Shown piece by piece: positions 28,523 to 38,146 of a DNA stretch of 56,694 nt (position 1 is the first letter of the stretch; each line of letters opens with the position of its first letter). A program made the translations under genes and the position numbers. This stretch comes from Sulfuricurvum sp. (lineage in GTDB: Bacteria > Campylobacterota > Campylobacteria > Campylobacterales > Sulfurimonadaceae). The notes below the pieces were generated by a model that was given only the letters and a program-made list of their open reading frames with translations, did not search any database and had not been told where the DNA came from. The DNA lies in the NCBI GenBank assembly GCA_024637215.1, contig JAGXFM010000049.1, positions 1 through 56,694 on the forward strand. The letters are read 5' to 3'.

Positions 28523-28807
28523 CTACTCGTTTTGAGTCAATACGTTTCCGACCGAAATGATGTAAAGGTTTTTTGCCATCATATCGATCTCGTCCGCACG
28601 TTCGAATTGAACGTTCTGAATCACTCGATCAATCCCCTCTTCTCCATGAGCTTCTTGTAACAAAAGCTCCATAGCCGCCATACGCGCCATCAAACGCTCC
28701 AACTCATTATGAACCAAATCGCGATTTGCGTTAAAAACGATATCTAAAAACTTACTTTTCGGCGAACCTTGGAAAATATCGTCTTCGTCTTCAAACAGAT
28801 TATACAT
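28523..28807 (-). CDS. DUF2018 protein (HP0242-like)
   Basis: The 94-aa all-helical protein matches the Helicobacter pylori HP0242 type as I recall it: F(E)G(S/N)P near the N-terminus, HNELERLMARMAAMELLL in the middle, and a SVGNVL(T)QNE ending. HP0242 forms an intertwined dimer with a pseudoknotted fold; its cellular role is not known. No cysteines or signal peptide are present. It precedes the exported protein by 3 bases. Confidence 0.85.
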   Translation of the reverse strand: MYNLFEDEDDIFQGSPKSKFLDIVFNANRDLVHNELERLMARMAAMELLLQEAHGEEGIDRVIQNVQFERADEIDMMAKNLYIISVGNVLTQNE

Positions 28808-28856
28808 TGTATCTCCAAAGTATCAATTTAAGTCGGCGATTATACCACCACAATTC

Positions 28857-31800
28857 TTATTTGATTCGATAAATAACACTGTAAAGGAGCGGAACATAGA
28901 TCAGATTCAGGAGTGTTGCCCATGCCAATCCAAATCCCAGCGATATCGCCATCGGCTGTAAAATTTGTGCTTGACCGCTGGCAAAAAAGATCAAACTCGA
29001 AAGTCCTAGAACCGTCGTAATCGACGTCATCAATATCGGTCGAAGACGCGTTTTGGCAAGCTCTATAAGTTCACCTTTATCCCGCGCTCTTTGGATAAAC
29101 TGCACCATCAATAATCCGTCATTCACGACCACCCCCACTAGTCCTACGGTTCCGATGAGTCCCGGCATCGTCATATTTAGCCCCATAATCCAATGTCCCG
29201 CATATACCCCTAAAAGAGAGAGAGGGATAACACTCAAAACGATCAATGACTTCACAAATGAGTCAAATAGCCATACCAATGCGATAAAAATAAGTACTAT
29301 CGCCATGATCGCGGCTTGAGACATCTCCCGTTTGGTTTTCGCATTCTCCTGCTCCTCCCCTTTGACATTGACCTTATACCCCTTGTTTTTTAACGCTTCA
29401 ATACTCGGTGCCAATAACATCATGACGTCACTAGAGGTTACCATATCTTTATCGATCGAAGCAAATACGCTGCGTATCCGTTTACCGTCCTCTTTGTTGA
29501 GGGTAACATAGCCTCTTGTATAGATAAAATCACACACCTCTTTTAGAGCGACTTGTTCGGTTCCGACCACAATAGGGAAATTTTCCAGTGAAGATAGGGC
29601 ATCTTTCTCTTTCCCTTCGATGCGGATGCGGATCAGTCCGTTTTCATTAAACATTTTAGAATATTCCGCTTTGAGATAATAGGAGCGTAACTGTACATTT
29701 AAAGCCCCCTCGTCCAAACCGAGTTGTTTGCCGTAGCCGTTAACCCGCAGTTTCACTTCCCGCTCACCTGCATCTGCATTATCTCCGATACTATGAACCC
29801 CCTGTATTGTTTTCAGTTTGGATTCAAGTTGTCGTATCCCTTGTACTAACTCAGCCTCATTTTTCCCTGCCAACGTAATTTCAACATCATGAGCAATGAC
29901 CCCTGTCCCCGGAATCGTCGTAATAAGTTCATCGAAAAGAGGTTTATCCCCAATTTTTTGGATGACATAAGGGTGAATAATTTTAGAAACTTCATCTCCG
30001 ATACGATCAGCATCACGCCCTCGGCTCATACCAGAATCGTCGTATTCAAGACTGAGATAGGGGTTAATATAACGGTCGAAAAAATTGACCGGAGCACGTT
30101 CATGCAGATCGATAAAAATATGGAAAAGGTTGTCTCCGAGTTCCGCTTTGTTTTTTGAGTCGAGCCGCATCCCTATCACCGATGTGACGGAAGCAACCTC
30201 TTCTTTGGGAAGTTTGGCAATAAGATCTTTCTCAATAGAGGCTAGCATCGCTTCTGTTGCTTCAAGATCATTATTAATATCGACTTTTCCGGTCACATAC
30301 ACTTGCGTAACGTCAAATTTCGGAAAAAGCTGAAATTTTGTATATTTTACAAATAAAACTTCGACCGTCAAAATAAGAACAACCATCAAAGCCAATGTCA
30401 TTTTAGGACGATGCAATACCCGCACTAAAACTTTGGCAAACCACCCGTAAAGACTTTCCCAAATGGTGTGAGAAACATGATCCTCTTTTCTAACTCTTAA
30501 AAAATCATGCGCATGAAGCGGAAGAAAATAAAAGGCTTCAAACAAAGAGCTTATAAGCAAAATTGAGATCATAATGGGAAGAATTTTAATAAAAGTGCCC
30601 ATCTCACCACTCATCATCAGCAGCGGTAAAAAGGCAAAAATGGTAGTCATTGTAGCCGCCACTACGGCAGGAAACATCTCCATCGCCCCTTTGATCGTCG
30701 CTTCACGTCGGTTTAACCCCTCTTCCATGTGGCGATAAATATTCTCTGCGACAACAATCGCTTCATCGACTAACATCCCTAACGCAATTAATGCTCCCAG
30801 AAGTGAAAGCATATTGAGACTGTACCCGATCATTTGTGTCGCAATGAGACCGATCATAAAACTCAAAGGTATCCCCATCGCGACAACCAAGGCAATACCC
30901 CGATTTACAAAGATAAGCATGGCAAAAAAGACTAACACTAAACCAAAAACAATATTCGAAAAAACGGTATTCAGACGATTTTTGATCCATACAGAGGTAT
31001 CGGTATAAATCTCAAATTCCAAATGAGGATATTTTTCATCATAATGGGCTAACTTTTCACGAATCTGTTTCACAATTTCGATGGCGTTACCACTTTTAGC
31101 TTTAGTGATATTAAGCGAAATATTGCGCATTCCGTTGAAATGCGATAGTTCTGAGCCGTCACTCAACTCAAAACTGATCGTAGCAATATCCCCTAAACGT
31201 ACTTGAGCGTTTCCGACACTGATCAAAGTGTCACGAATCGCTTCAGGCTCTTTTTCACCGTTATAGGTACTGATATAAAGGTGATTTTTTGCCTCTTTGA
31301 TGGTTCCGATCGGAAAAATAGAGCTCAAATTGCTCAAAGCGGCAACGACACTGCTTTGACTTAAACCGTACGCTTCGATTTTTTGCTCATCCAAACGAAT
31401 GACCAATTCATCATCGGCATCTCCGCGAACGGTAATTTCACTCAAATCCTTAAGTTCTGAGAGGTCACTTTTGAGCTCTTCGGCACGGGCCAATAACTCT
31501 TCGGTTTTAACATCTCCGGCAATAGCGATCAAGACCAAAGGAATCGTCTCTTCTTGAATTTTTGCCGTCGGTTCATTCATATCGGTGGGAAGATCCCGCT
31601 TGGTAAGGGCAATAATGTCTTTAACATCGTTAAGCACTTTATTGTTATTGGAACCGGGTTTAATATCTGCGATAATGCTAAAGACACCATTTTTGATCGT
31701 AGAAGTTACCGTGTCGAGTTCATTTACATTTTTGAGATCGTCTTCGAGCGACTGTACTACCATATTATCCAGAACATCCGCACTCGTACCGGCATAAGCC

Positions 31801-31952
31801 CCGTTAATCGTAATCTTATCCATCTGCATCGGCGGAAATATCTCTTTGGAGATATTAATGTAGGCAAAAATAGAGACTAACGCGATAAAAAATAAAAAAA
31901 GATGATTCAATAAAGGTTTATCGAGAGCAAACTCGAGGAAGCGGCGTAGCAT
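28857..31952 (-). CDS. RND-superfamily efflux transporter
   Basis: The 1031-aa inner-membrane transporter has the AcrB/HAE duplicated layout: a membrane helix at the N-terminus (about 14–34), a large periplasmic loop, five or six helices (about 330–500), a second loop, and the final helices (about 880–1030). The proton-relay region LGALIALGMLVDEAIVVAENI is clear. No adaptor or TolC-type partner lies beside it, so it either works with components elsewhere or belongs to the subgroup that acts alone. It follows the FtsL-like gene by 11 bases. Confidence 0.93.
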   Translation of the reverse strand: MLRRFLEFALDKPLLNHLFLFFIALVSIFAYINISKEIFPPMQMDKITINGAYAGTSADVLDNMVVQSLEDDLKNVNELDTVTSTIKNGVFSIIADIKPGSNNNKVLNDVKDIIALTKRDLPTDMNEPTAKIQEETIPLVLIAIAGDVKTEELLARAEELKSDLSELKDLSEITVRGDADDELVIRLDEQKIEAYGLSQSSVVAALSNLSSIFPIGTIKEAKNHLYISTYNGEKEPEAIRDTLISVGNAQVRLGDIATISFELSDGSELSHFNGMRNISLNITKAKSGNAIEIVKQIREKLAHYDEKYPHLEFEIYTDTSVWIKNRLNTVFSNIVFGLVLVFFAMLIFVNRGIALVVAMGIPLSFMIGLIATQMIGYSLNMLSLLGALIALGMLVDEAIVVAENIYRHMEEGLNRREATIKGAMEMFPAVVAATMTTIFAFLPLLMMSGEMGTFIKILPIMISILLISSLFEAFYFLPLHAHDFLRVRKEDHVSHTIWESLYGWFAKVLVRVLHRPKMTLALMVVLILTVEVLFVKYTKFQLFPKFDVTQVYVTGKVDINNDLEATEAMLASIEKDLIAKLPKEEVASVTSVIGMRLDSKNKAELGDNLFHIFIDLHERAPVNFFDRYINPYLSLEYDDSGMSRGRDADRIGDEVSKIIHPYVIQKIGDKPLFDELITTIPGTGVIAHDVEITLAGKNEAELVQGIRQLESKLKTIQGVHSIGDNADAGEREVKLRVNGYGKQLGLDEGALNVQLRSYYLKAEYSKMFNENGLIRIRIEGKEKDALSSLENFPIVVGTEQVALKEVCDFIYTRGYVTLNKEDGKRIRSVFASIDKDMVTSSDVMMLLAPSIEALKNKGYKVNVKGEEQENAKTKREMSQAAIMAIVLIFIALVWLFDSFVKSLIVLSVIPLSLLGVYAGHWIMGLNMTMPGLIGTVGLVGVVVNDGLLMVQFIQRARDKGELIELAKTRLRPILMTSITTVLGLSSLIFFASGQAQILQPMAISLGFGLAWATLLNLIYVPLLYSVIYRIK

Positions 31953-31963
31953 AATGGTTACTC

Positions 31964-32242
31964 CTAGAAAAGGGTATCTAACACCTGACTTTTGTATTTC
32001 ATGGACTCGACTTTTGCTTTGATGAGTCGGTTCTCTTCTTGTAGGGCATCATGTTCATGACTGAGAGTAGAAATATCACGGCTTTTAAAATAAATTTGAG
32101 TATTGATAAATATTTTAGGAAACACAATCATCAAAACCAAAAAAATTCCGACAAAAACATTTCGCAGAAAAACTGGCCCCATTGAATCATCAGGGCTGAT
32201 AATATGCTGTGTCTCTTCTAAGATATCGAGTTTATCGCTCAT
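31964..32242 (-). CDS. FtsL-like small division protein
   Basis: The 92-aa protein has one membrane helix (about 25–45, FLRNVFVGIFLVLMIVFPKI) followed by a leucine-rich coiled coil (ISTLSHEHDALQEENRLIKA). This is the shape of FtsL, and it follows rsmH by 6 bases, the place of ftsL in division clusters. Sequence identity in FtsL is low, so the assignment rests on shape and position. Confidence 0.7.
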   Translation of the reverse strand: MSDKLDILEETQHIISPDDSMGPVFLRNVFVGIFLVLMIVFPKIFINTQIYFKSRDISTLSHEHDALQEENRLIKAKVESMKYKSQVLDTLF

Positions 32243-32248
32243 TGTGTA

Positions 32249-33172
32249 TCAATCTCTTCGTATTTCAAAAATTCGTAATTTTGCACTTCGACTCCGGGAG
32301 TTGGCGCGAAGCTCATCGTCCTTAGCACTCAGCGGTTTTTTCGTAATCACTTTACCGATAGCATTTTTATTGCCGCAGGTACAACGCATCGCATCATCGG
32401 GACAGATGCAGTTTTTCCCCCATCTAGTAAAACGGTTTTTTACAATCCGATCTTCGAGGGAGTGAAACGTAATAATCGCAACACGAAGAGCCTTAATCGT
32501 TGATGTTTCTATCGCATCAAGCAATCGGGTCAATTCGCCCAGTTCATCGTTTACTTCAATCCGTATCGCCTGCATCACAAGGGTCGAGGGGTGGATCTTT
32601 TTACCCTTCGGCATCAAATGAAAAATTGCGTTCGAGAGCTCTTTTGCCGAAGCAAACGGACGGCGCTGAACAATCGTCTCCGCCACTTTTCGAGCATTGC
32701 TCACTTCGCCGTATTCACGTAAAATGGTCTCTAATGCGCTCTGTGAATACTCATTGACAACCTCTGAAGCACTTAAAGACGCATCCGGATTCATCCGCAT
32801 ATCAAGCGTATCACTCTCGTATGAAAATCCCCGTTCGCGTTGATCCAGCTGCAGTGACGAAACCCCTATATCGGCTAAAATCCCGCAAATATTTTCCCCT
32901 TTTTCGGCAATAATATCGGAGATAACCTCTGAAAAACGTCCACGGCGTATGTCTACACGGTTCCCGTAAGATTCAAGACGTTTCGAAGAAAAAGCAATGG
33001 CAGTAGGATCTTGATCTATTCCGATCAATACTAACGAAGGATTATTCTCCAACAACAGCGAAGTGTGCCCACCGTATCCCATGGTGCAATCGATAACAAT
33101 CCCCTCTTTACATGGCGCGAAAGCTTCAACCACTTCACGATAAAGGACAGGGATATGGGGTATTTCTTGCAC
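32249..33172 (-). CDS. rsmH: 16S rRNA m4C1402 methyltransferase
   Basis: RsmH (MraW) methylates C1402 of 16S rRNA using SAM. Visible motifs are HIPVLYREVVEAF at the start, the SAM loop DCTMGYGGHTSLLLE, GILADIGVSSLQLDQRERGF, and SLEDRIVKNRF near the end. I take the start as GTG at 33172, which has AAAGG 7 bases upstream and gives the usual MxxxPHIPVL beginning. The ATG at 33199 overlaps a perfect TATAAT and is less likely. It leads the long minus-strand run that ends with the UbiD gene. Confidence 0.93.
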   Translation of the reverse strand: MQEIPHIPVLYREVVEAFAPCKEGIVIDCTMGYGGHTSLLLENNPSLVLIGIDQDPTAIAFSSKRLESYGNRVDIRRGRFSEVISDIIAEKGENICGILADIGVSSLQLDQRERGFSYESDTLDMRMNPDASLSASEVVNEYSQSALETILREYGEVSNARKVAETIVQRRPFASAKELSNAIFHLMPKGKKIHPSTLVMQAIRIEVNDELGELTRLLDAIETSTIKALRVAIITFHSLEDRIVKNRFTRWGKNCICPDDAMRCTCGNKNAIGKVITKKPLSAKDDELRANSRSRSAKLRIFEIRRD

Positions 33173-33197
33173 ACGGCAACCTTTGCTTTTTTGTACC

Positions 33198-33203
33198 ATT
33201 ATA
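33198..33203 (-). promoter_or_regulatory. rsmH -10 promoter box
   Basis: A perfect TATAAT on the minus strand lies 25 bases upstream of the favoured GTG start of rsmH. Its last two bases form part of the more upstream in-frame ATG. Confidence 0.5.
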
Positions 33204-33238
33204 ATAACTAATACTCACTAACATATTGATTAAAAGTA

Positions 33239-33247
33239 TGTTAAAAT
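33239..33247 (+). promoter_or_regulatory. Extended -10 close to start codon of the aldolase-like gene
   Basis: TGT followed by TAAAAT ends only 7 bases before the ATG at 33255. Transcription from it would begin at or next to the start codon, giving a leaderless or nearly leaderless message. No ribosome binding site precedes that ATG. Confidence 0.4.
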
Positions 33248-33254
33248 CCTTTTT

Positions 33255-33845
33255 ATGGATAAACAATACGTCAAACATCAACTTGCCACTTTCGCCCTTT
33301 CAATGTTTCGAAAAGATTTTTTCGGCATTTATCACGGCTCTTTATCGGCTAAACTTGATACCAATCTCTTCACAATCAATACAAAAAGTGCTATTTTTGA
33401 CTCCATCCGCGAAGAGAGTCTGATCGATCTGTTTTACAACAAAGACTATCGTTGGAAAGATGCCAGTATCGATGCATCAATCCATCAGGGAATTTATCGC
33501 CAAATCTCCGATGCAAAGTACATTACGTTTACTATGCCTCCGTTTACAACCGCTTTTTCACTCAACCACTCGATCATTATCCCCAAAGATTATTTCGGAT
33601 TTAAAGAATTCGGCAAAATCACCATTTACGATCCGAAAAAATTTGACGACTGGTATGAGCGGGCAGTGAGTGAAATTCCGCAATACTTTCAACAAAACAA
33701 TACCGCAATCATGGTAATCCGAGGGTATGGGGTTTATGCATTTAGCCGCGATATCCACTCGATGGTACGACAACTCTCTATTTTGGAGCGGAGCTGCCGT
33801 ATTTTAATGCTCGATCATTCTCAGGCTCGATTAGATATCGATTGA
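33255..33845 (+). CDS. Class II aldolase/adducin-like protein
   Basis: The 196-aa protein resembles the short class II aldolase/adducin fold: an N-terminal FFGIYHGSLSAKLD segment, a middle TMPPFTTAF region, and MVIRGYGVYAFSRDI near the end, comparable to the GHGVYAWG strand of the family. The zinc histidines of true aldolases are not evident, so it may not be an aldolase. Its 3' end overlaps the convergent bioA by 15 bases. It is divergent from rsmH. Confidence 0.7.
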   Translation: MDKQYVKHQLATFALSMFRKDFFGIYHGSLSAKLDTNLFTINTKSAIFDSIREESLIDLFYNKDYRWKDASIDASIHQGIYRQISDAKYITFTMPPFTTAFSLNHSIIIPKDYFGFKEFGKITIYDPKKFDDWYERAVSEIPQYFQQNNTAIMVIRGYGVYAFSRDIHSMVRQLSILERSCRILMLDHSQARLDID

Positions 33846-35132
33846 TTCTATTGCCTTTTCAATTGCACTAAATACCGTTTTCAGTTCATCGTGTGTAATC
33901 ACATACGGAGTCATTACATAGATAACACTCCCTAACGGTCGTATCAACACTCCGTTTTTCATACAATGTTGATGGATTTTTAGCCCTATACGCTCGGATG
34001 GCTCAAACCCCTCCAGCTCAATCGCCGCGATCATCCCGCACTGGCGTACCTCTTTGACTTTCAAAAACTTCTCAAACCGTTTTAATTCTTGCGCTATCAG
34101 ATCCATCGTAACACGGTTGTTTTTAATAACATCATCCGATTCAAAAATATCCAAAGTGGCATTGGCGGCGGCACAGGCAAGTGCATTACCCGTATAACTG
34201 TGTGAGTGCAGAAAAGAACGTGATGGATTGTAGTCACAATAAAAGGACCCGTACACCGCCTCAGTCGTTAAAACAACCGACAGAGGCAAATATCCGCCGG
34301 TCAGCCCTTTTGAGAGGATTAAAAAATCGGGTGTTATATCCGCTTGCTCACATGCAAACATACTCCCCGTCCGACCAAAACCGACCAAAATCTCATCGGC
34401 AATAAAATGGACTCCGTAGCGTTCACACAACCGTTTCGTCTCGCTCAAAAAGATCGGGTGATACATCTTCATCCCACCGGCTCCCTGAACTAACGGTTCA
34501 ACGATCAATGCCGCTATCTCGTGACCTCGTTCTTGGAGTAACTTTTCGAACGATTTGGCCGCTTCTTGTGCCGCTTCAATACTCTGATTTTTAGGTGATG
34601 GAGTTTGTAGAGATTGAATGAGCAGCGGCTCGTACGTCTCTTTATAAAGTGCCACGTCTCCAACCGAAAGTGCCCCCAAGGTCTCTCCGTGATAGCTCTC
34701 AGAAAGAGAGACGAATAAACCTCTCTCCTGAGCTTTGTTTTTATGGGAATGATAGGACATTTTCAGGGCTACTTCGATCGCACTGGAACCGTTGTCGGCA
34801 TAAAAACAACGCGTTAGCCCCTCAGGTGAGAGTTTTACCAACCGTTCCGATAATCGGACAATCCCCTCATGGGTAAATCCTGCCAAAATAACATGTTCAA
34901 GTGTTGAGAGCTGTTCTATTACTTTTGCATTGATGTAAGGGTTACAATGACCGAACAGGTTAACCCACCAACTGCTAATCGCATCAATCGTACGATTCCC
35001 CTCAAAATCTTCTAAATATACACCGTCCCCTTTGGCTATCGGAACAATCGGAATCGTCTCATGATCTTTCATCTGAGTACACGGATGCCATAAAACGTTT
35101 AGATCTCGTGACGATATCTCTCTATTATTCAT
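33831..35132 (-). CDS. bioA: Adenosylmethionine-8-amino-7-oxononanoate aminotransferase
   Basis: BioA converts KAPA to DAPA in biotin synthesis, using SAM as amino donor and PLP. It is 433 aa. The start WHPCTQMKDH is typical for BioA and separates it from other class III transaminases. ISSWWVNLFGHCNP, the PLP lysine in LSKGLTGGYLPLS and SRSFLHSHSYTGNALACA are present. It lies between genes that form a division cluster in relatives, and its last codons overlap the aldolase-like gene. Confidence 0.96.
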   Translation of the reverse strand: MNNREISSRDLNVLWHPCTQMKDHETIPIVPIAKGDGVYLEDFEGNRTIDAISSWWVNLFGHCNPYINAKVIEQLSTLEHVILAGFTHEGIVRLSERLVKLSPEGLTRCFYADNGSSAIEVALKMSYHSHKNKAQERGLFVSLSESYHGETLGALSVGDVALYKETYEPLLIQSLQTPSPKNQSIEAAQEAAKSFEKLLQERGHEIAALIVEPLVQGAGGMKMYHPIFLSETKRLCERYGVHFIADEILVGFGRTGSMFACEQADITPDFLILSKGLTGGYLPLSVVLTTEAVYGSFYCDYNPSRSFLHSHSYTGNALACAAANATLDIFESDDVIKNNRVTMDLIAQELKRFEKFLKVKEVRQCGMIAAIELEGFEPSERIGLKIHQHCMKNGVLIRPLGSVIYVMTPYVITHDELKTVFSAIEKAIESIDI

Positions 35133-35250
35133 GAAAAACCTCTAAATTTACATTATTTTCTGATAACATCTGTTAGTTATGTATTATTTTCATCCAAGTT
35201 TAATGCTAATGTGAATAGAATATCTGAATTTTACAATAGGATCGTTTAAT

Positions 35251-36717
35251 ATGATTACTTGGATGCAACGCCATCGCAAATACTTGGTCGTTACGATTTG
35301 GATCTCCACGATCGCTTTTATCGGTGCGGGATTCGTCGGATGGGGACAATATAGCTATGGGGACAAAGCCGGCTCCGTCGCTAAAGTTGGCGACATTTCG
35401 ATTACCTCTGCCGAACTGCAACAAAGTTATTCTAATCTTTTTAACCAATACAATCAACTTTTCCAAGGAAAGCTTGATGAAAAACAGGCACAGCAATTTG
35501 GACTTCAACGTCAAGCGCTTCGCCAATTGGTAAATCAAGCATTAATTCTCAATCTAGCCAAAAGTTATGGGCTCATCATCTCCGATAAAGAGCTTCTGAC
35601 AATTATCAAATCTCAACCTGCCTTTGCAAAAGAGGGAAATTTTGATAAAACACTTTATGCTGACGTATTAAAACAAAATCATTTAACGATCAAAGAGTAT
35701 GAAGAGTCGATGAGAAAAGAGCTTTTAATCCAAAAAACGCTTTATCTTTTAGCCTCAGGAAATAAAGCGATTGAAGAGAAAGCTATCACGAGCGCATTGG
35801 GCGTATCCGATAAAATTAACTATAAAGTTCTTACTCCGGCTATGATCTCTTTAGTCCCAAATGAAGCAGAGCTCAAAACACTCTGGGAAAAACGATCCGG
35901 TGAATTTAAAACTTCTCCGAGTTATGATATCAGTTATGTAACGCAAACACCGATTAGTGTATCACCTACACCCAATGAAATTAACGATTATTATGAGATG
36001 AACCGTCAAATGCTCAAAGACGCTACCGGTAAAATCCTTACACTCAGCGAAGCACATACAACGATAATTGCAGCCTTAAATGATAAAGCAACGGAGAAAG
36101 AAGCACTTCGTCTTTATATCGATTATAAAAAGGGTGCGCTTCAATCAGGGGTTGTACCGAAGAAAACAACGATCACTATTTCGTCATCAACCTTTTCACC
36201 TGAACTTACCAAAGAGGTCATGACCCTAAATGATCAAAAACCATTCCTCAAGCCGCGTAAAATTGGAAATGATTACATCATCGTAAAACTCGAAAAATCA
36301 AATCCTGAACGTATCAAAACGTATGAAGAGGCAAAAACAGATGTTATTGCACTGTATATGGCAGAAGCGAAAAAAACCAAACTTCAAGAGTTAGCTCAAA
36401 ACAGCTATAAAACATTCAGCGGCACATCTTCTGATTTCCTTACCCGTAACGACGGTGCTAAAATAGCAGGTTTGAGCACACCTGAAGGATCTGAATTTTT
36501 GACTAAATTGTTTGCATCCAAACAAAAACAAGGTTTTATTACTTTGGAGAGCGGAAATGTTATTATTTATAACGTTTTGGAACAAAAGTTGCTTCAAGAT
36601 AAAAGATTAGCGGATGGAAATGCCGTACTTAAGCTCAAAGGGAGTTTGTTGGATCAAGGGCTAATTAAAGCACTTGAGAGCAAATACCCAGTTGAAATCT
36701 ATGTAGAGGGGATTTGA
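35251..36717 (+). CDS. SurA-N/PpiD-like periplasmic chaperone
   Basis: Membrane-anchored chaperone of 488 aa. One helix (about 11–30, YLVVTIWISTIAFIGAGFVG) is followed by a SurA-N-type helical region (about 40–170) and a parvulin-like region that is hard to see (about 230–350). This is the PpiD layout, and PpiD helps proteins that emerge from the Sec channel. Isomerase activity cannot be claimed because conserved parvulin residues are not clear. It ends one base before ftsA, the order found in C. jejuni by memory. A TACAAT lies at 35232–35237. Confidence 0.88.
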   Translation: MITWMQRHRKYLVVTIWISTIAFIGAGFVGWGQYSYGDKAGSVAKVGDISITSAELQQSYSNLFNQYNQLFQGKLDEKQAQQFGLQRQALRQLVNQALILNLAKSYGLIISDKELLTIIKSQPAFAKEGNFDKTLYADVLKQNHLTIKEYEESMRKELLIQKTLYLLASGNKAIEEKAITSALGVSDKINYKVLTPAMISLVPNEAELKTLWEKRSGEFKTSPSYDISYVTQTPISVSPTPNEINDYYEMNRQMLKDATGKILTLSEAHTTIIAALNDKATEKEALRLYIDYKKGALQSGVVPKKTTITISSSTFSPELTKEVMTLNDQKPFLKPRKIGNDYIIVKLEKSNPERIKTYEEAKTDVIALYMAEAKKTKLQELAQNSYKTFSGTSSDFLTRNDGAKIAGLSTPEGSEFLTKLFASKQKQGFITLESGNVIIYNVLEQKLLQDKRLADGNAVLKLKGSLLDQGLIKALESKYPVEIYVEGI

Positions 36718-36718
36718 T

Positions 36719-38128
36719 TTGAAACGAACCGTTTTAGCCATTGATATCGGCTCAACCAAAGTTTGTGCACTCATCGCGGAAATCGATGATGATAACAATG
36801 CACAAATAATCGGAGCCGGTATCTCAAAAGCACAAGGGCTTCGAAAAGGGAGTATCACCAACATTGAGCTTGCATCCAAATCCATTAAAAGTGCCCTCAA
36901 TGATGCCAAACGAGTAGCGGGGACTGAACTTCGCAGTGCCATCGTCACCATTTCCGGTGCCTACACTAAAAGCCTCAATTCCAGCGGTATTGTCAACATT
37001 CCAAATAAAGAGATTACTCTCAATGAAATTCAACGTGTTATGCATACCTCCCTCTACAATGCAAACATCCCCAATGAATTTGAAGTCTTGCATGCCCTCC
37101 CGTATAACTTTAAAGTAGACGATCAAGATTTTATAGAAGATCCTCTAGGGATGAATGCGGCGCGTTTGGAAGTTGAAACCCATATTATCACCACACAAAA
37201 ATCAAATCTTAACAACTTACGCAAAGCAGTCAAAGCTGCCGGTGTCGATGTCGAGAGTGTGGTACTCAGCGGTTATGCCTCGGCTATCGCCGTTCTCAAT
37301 GGTGATGAAAAAGAACTGGGTGCCGCCGTTGTCGATATGGGTGGGAATACAAGTAATATCGTAATCCACTCGGGTCATGCTATCCGATATAACGACTTTT
37401 TAGGTGTCGGTACCAATCATATTACCAATGACCTCTCTATGGCATTGCACACCCCTTTGCATACGGCGGACAGTGTCAAAATCAGTTACGGTTCACTCTA
37501 TGCGCCGAGCAATGATTTAATTGAACTCCCTGTCATCGGTGATGAAACCTCAAGTCATGAAGTCTCACTCGAAGTGGTCCATAACGTTATTTATGCTCGA
37601 GTCGAAGAGACGTTGATGATTATTGCCCAATCGATTGAAAAAAGCGGTCTCAAAGAACACATGGGAGCCGGAGTTGTCCTCACCGGTGGATTTACCAAAA
37701 TCGAAGGGTTGCGGGAACTCGCCGTTGCGATACTCGATAATATGCCGGTACGTCTCGCAAAACCTACCGATGTCGGCGGTCTTTTTGATACCCTTCGAGA
37801 TCCTTCGTATTCGGGAGCTGTCGGATTAATTAAATATATGGCGGATGGCTATACCCCTTATGAAATAGACGTTAATCGTCGTATGCGCCATGCCAGCGAA
37901 GACGCAACCGCAACACATACCGGAGCGTTTCCGGATGAAGCGCCGAAATTTGAGCCTATTACGCCAACCGCCCCTATTCCTACACCGACGGCACCAACTC
38001 CGCCGGTCAAGGAAGAGAAACATACGGAAGCTGCAAAAATGGTCAATATCGGCTCCAATAAGTCAGGTCAAAACGATCAACCCAACCCTATTTCCAAGTT
38101 TTGGAATTGGGCAACTCAACTATTTTAA
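36719..38128 (+). CDS. ftsA: Cell division protein FtsA (TTG start)
   Basis: Actin-like protein that ties FtsZ to the membrane. It is 469 aa. The ATPase motifs are visible: LAIDIGSTKVCALI at the N-terminus, VVDMGGNTSNIV (phosphate 2) and GVVLTGGFTKIEG (adenosine). A Pro/Thr-rich linker (about 390–440) leads to a C-terminal amphipathic helix (PISKFWNWATQLF) for membrane binding. The TTG start is supported by AGAGGGG ending 7 bases upstream. It is followed by ftsZ after 18 bases. Confidence 0.97.
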   Translation: MKRTVLAIDIGSTKVCALIAEIDDDNNAQIIGAGISKAQGLRKGSITNIELASKSIKSALNDAKRVAGTELRSAIVTISGAYTKSLNSSGIVNIPNKEITLNEIQRVMHTSLYNANIPNEFEVLHALPYNFKVDDQDFIEDPLGMNAARLEVETHIITTQKSNLNNLRKAVKAAGVDVESVVLSGYASAIAVLNGDEKELGAAVVDMGGNTSNIVIHSGHAIRYNDFLGVGTNHITNDLSMALHTPLHTADSVKISYGSLYAPSNDLIELPVIGDETSSHEVSLEVVHNVIYARVEETLMIIAQSIEKSGLKEHMGAGVVLTGGFTKIEGLRELAVAILDNMPVRLAKPTDVGGLFDTLRDPSYSGAVGLIKYMADGYTPYEIDVNRRMRHASEDATATHTGAFPDEAPKFEPITPTAPIPTPTAPTPPVKEEKHTEAAKMVNIGSNKSGQNDQPNPISKFWNWATQLF

Positions 38129-38146
38129 TCACGTCAAGGAGCAAGC

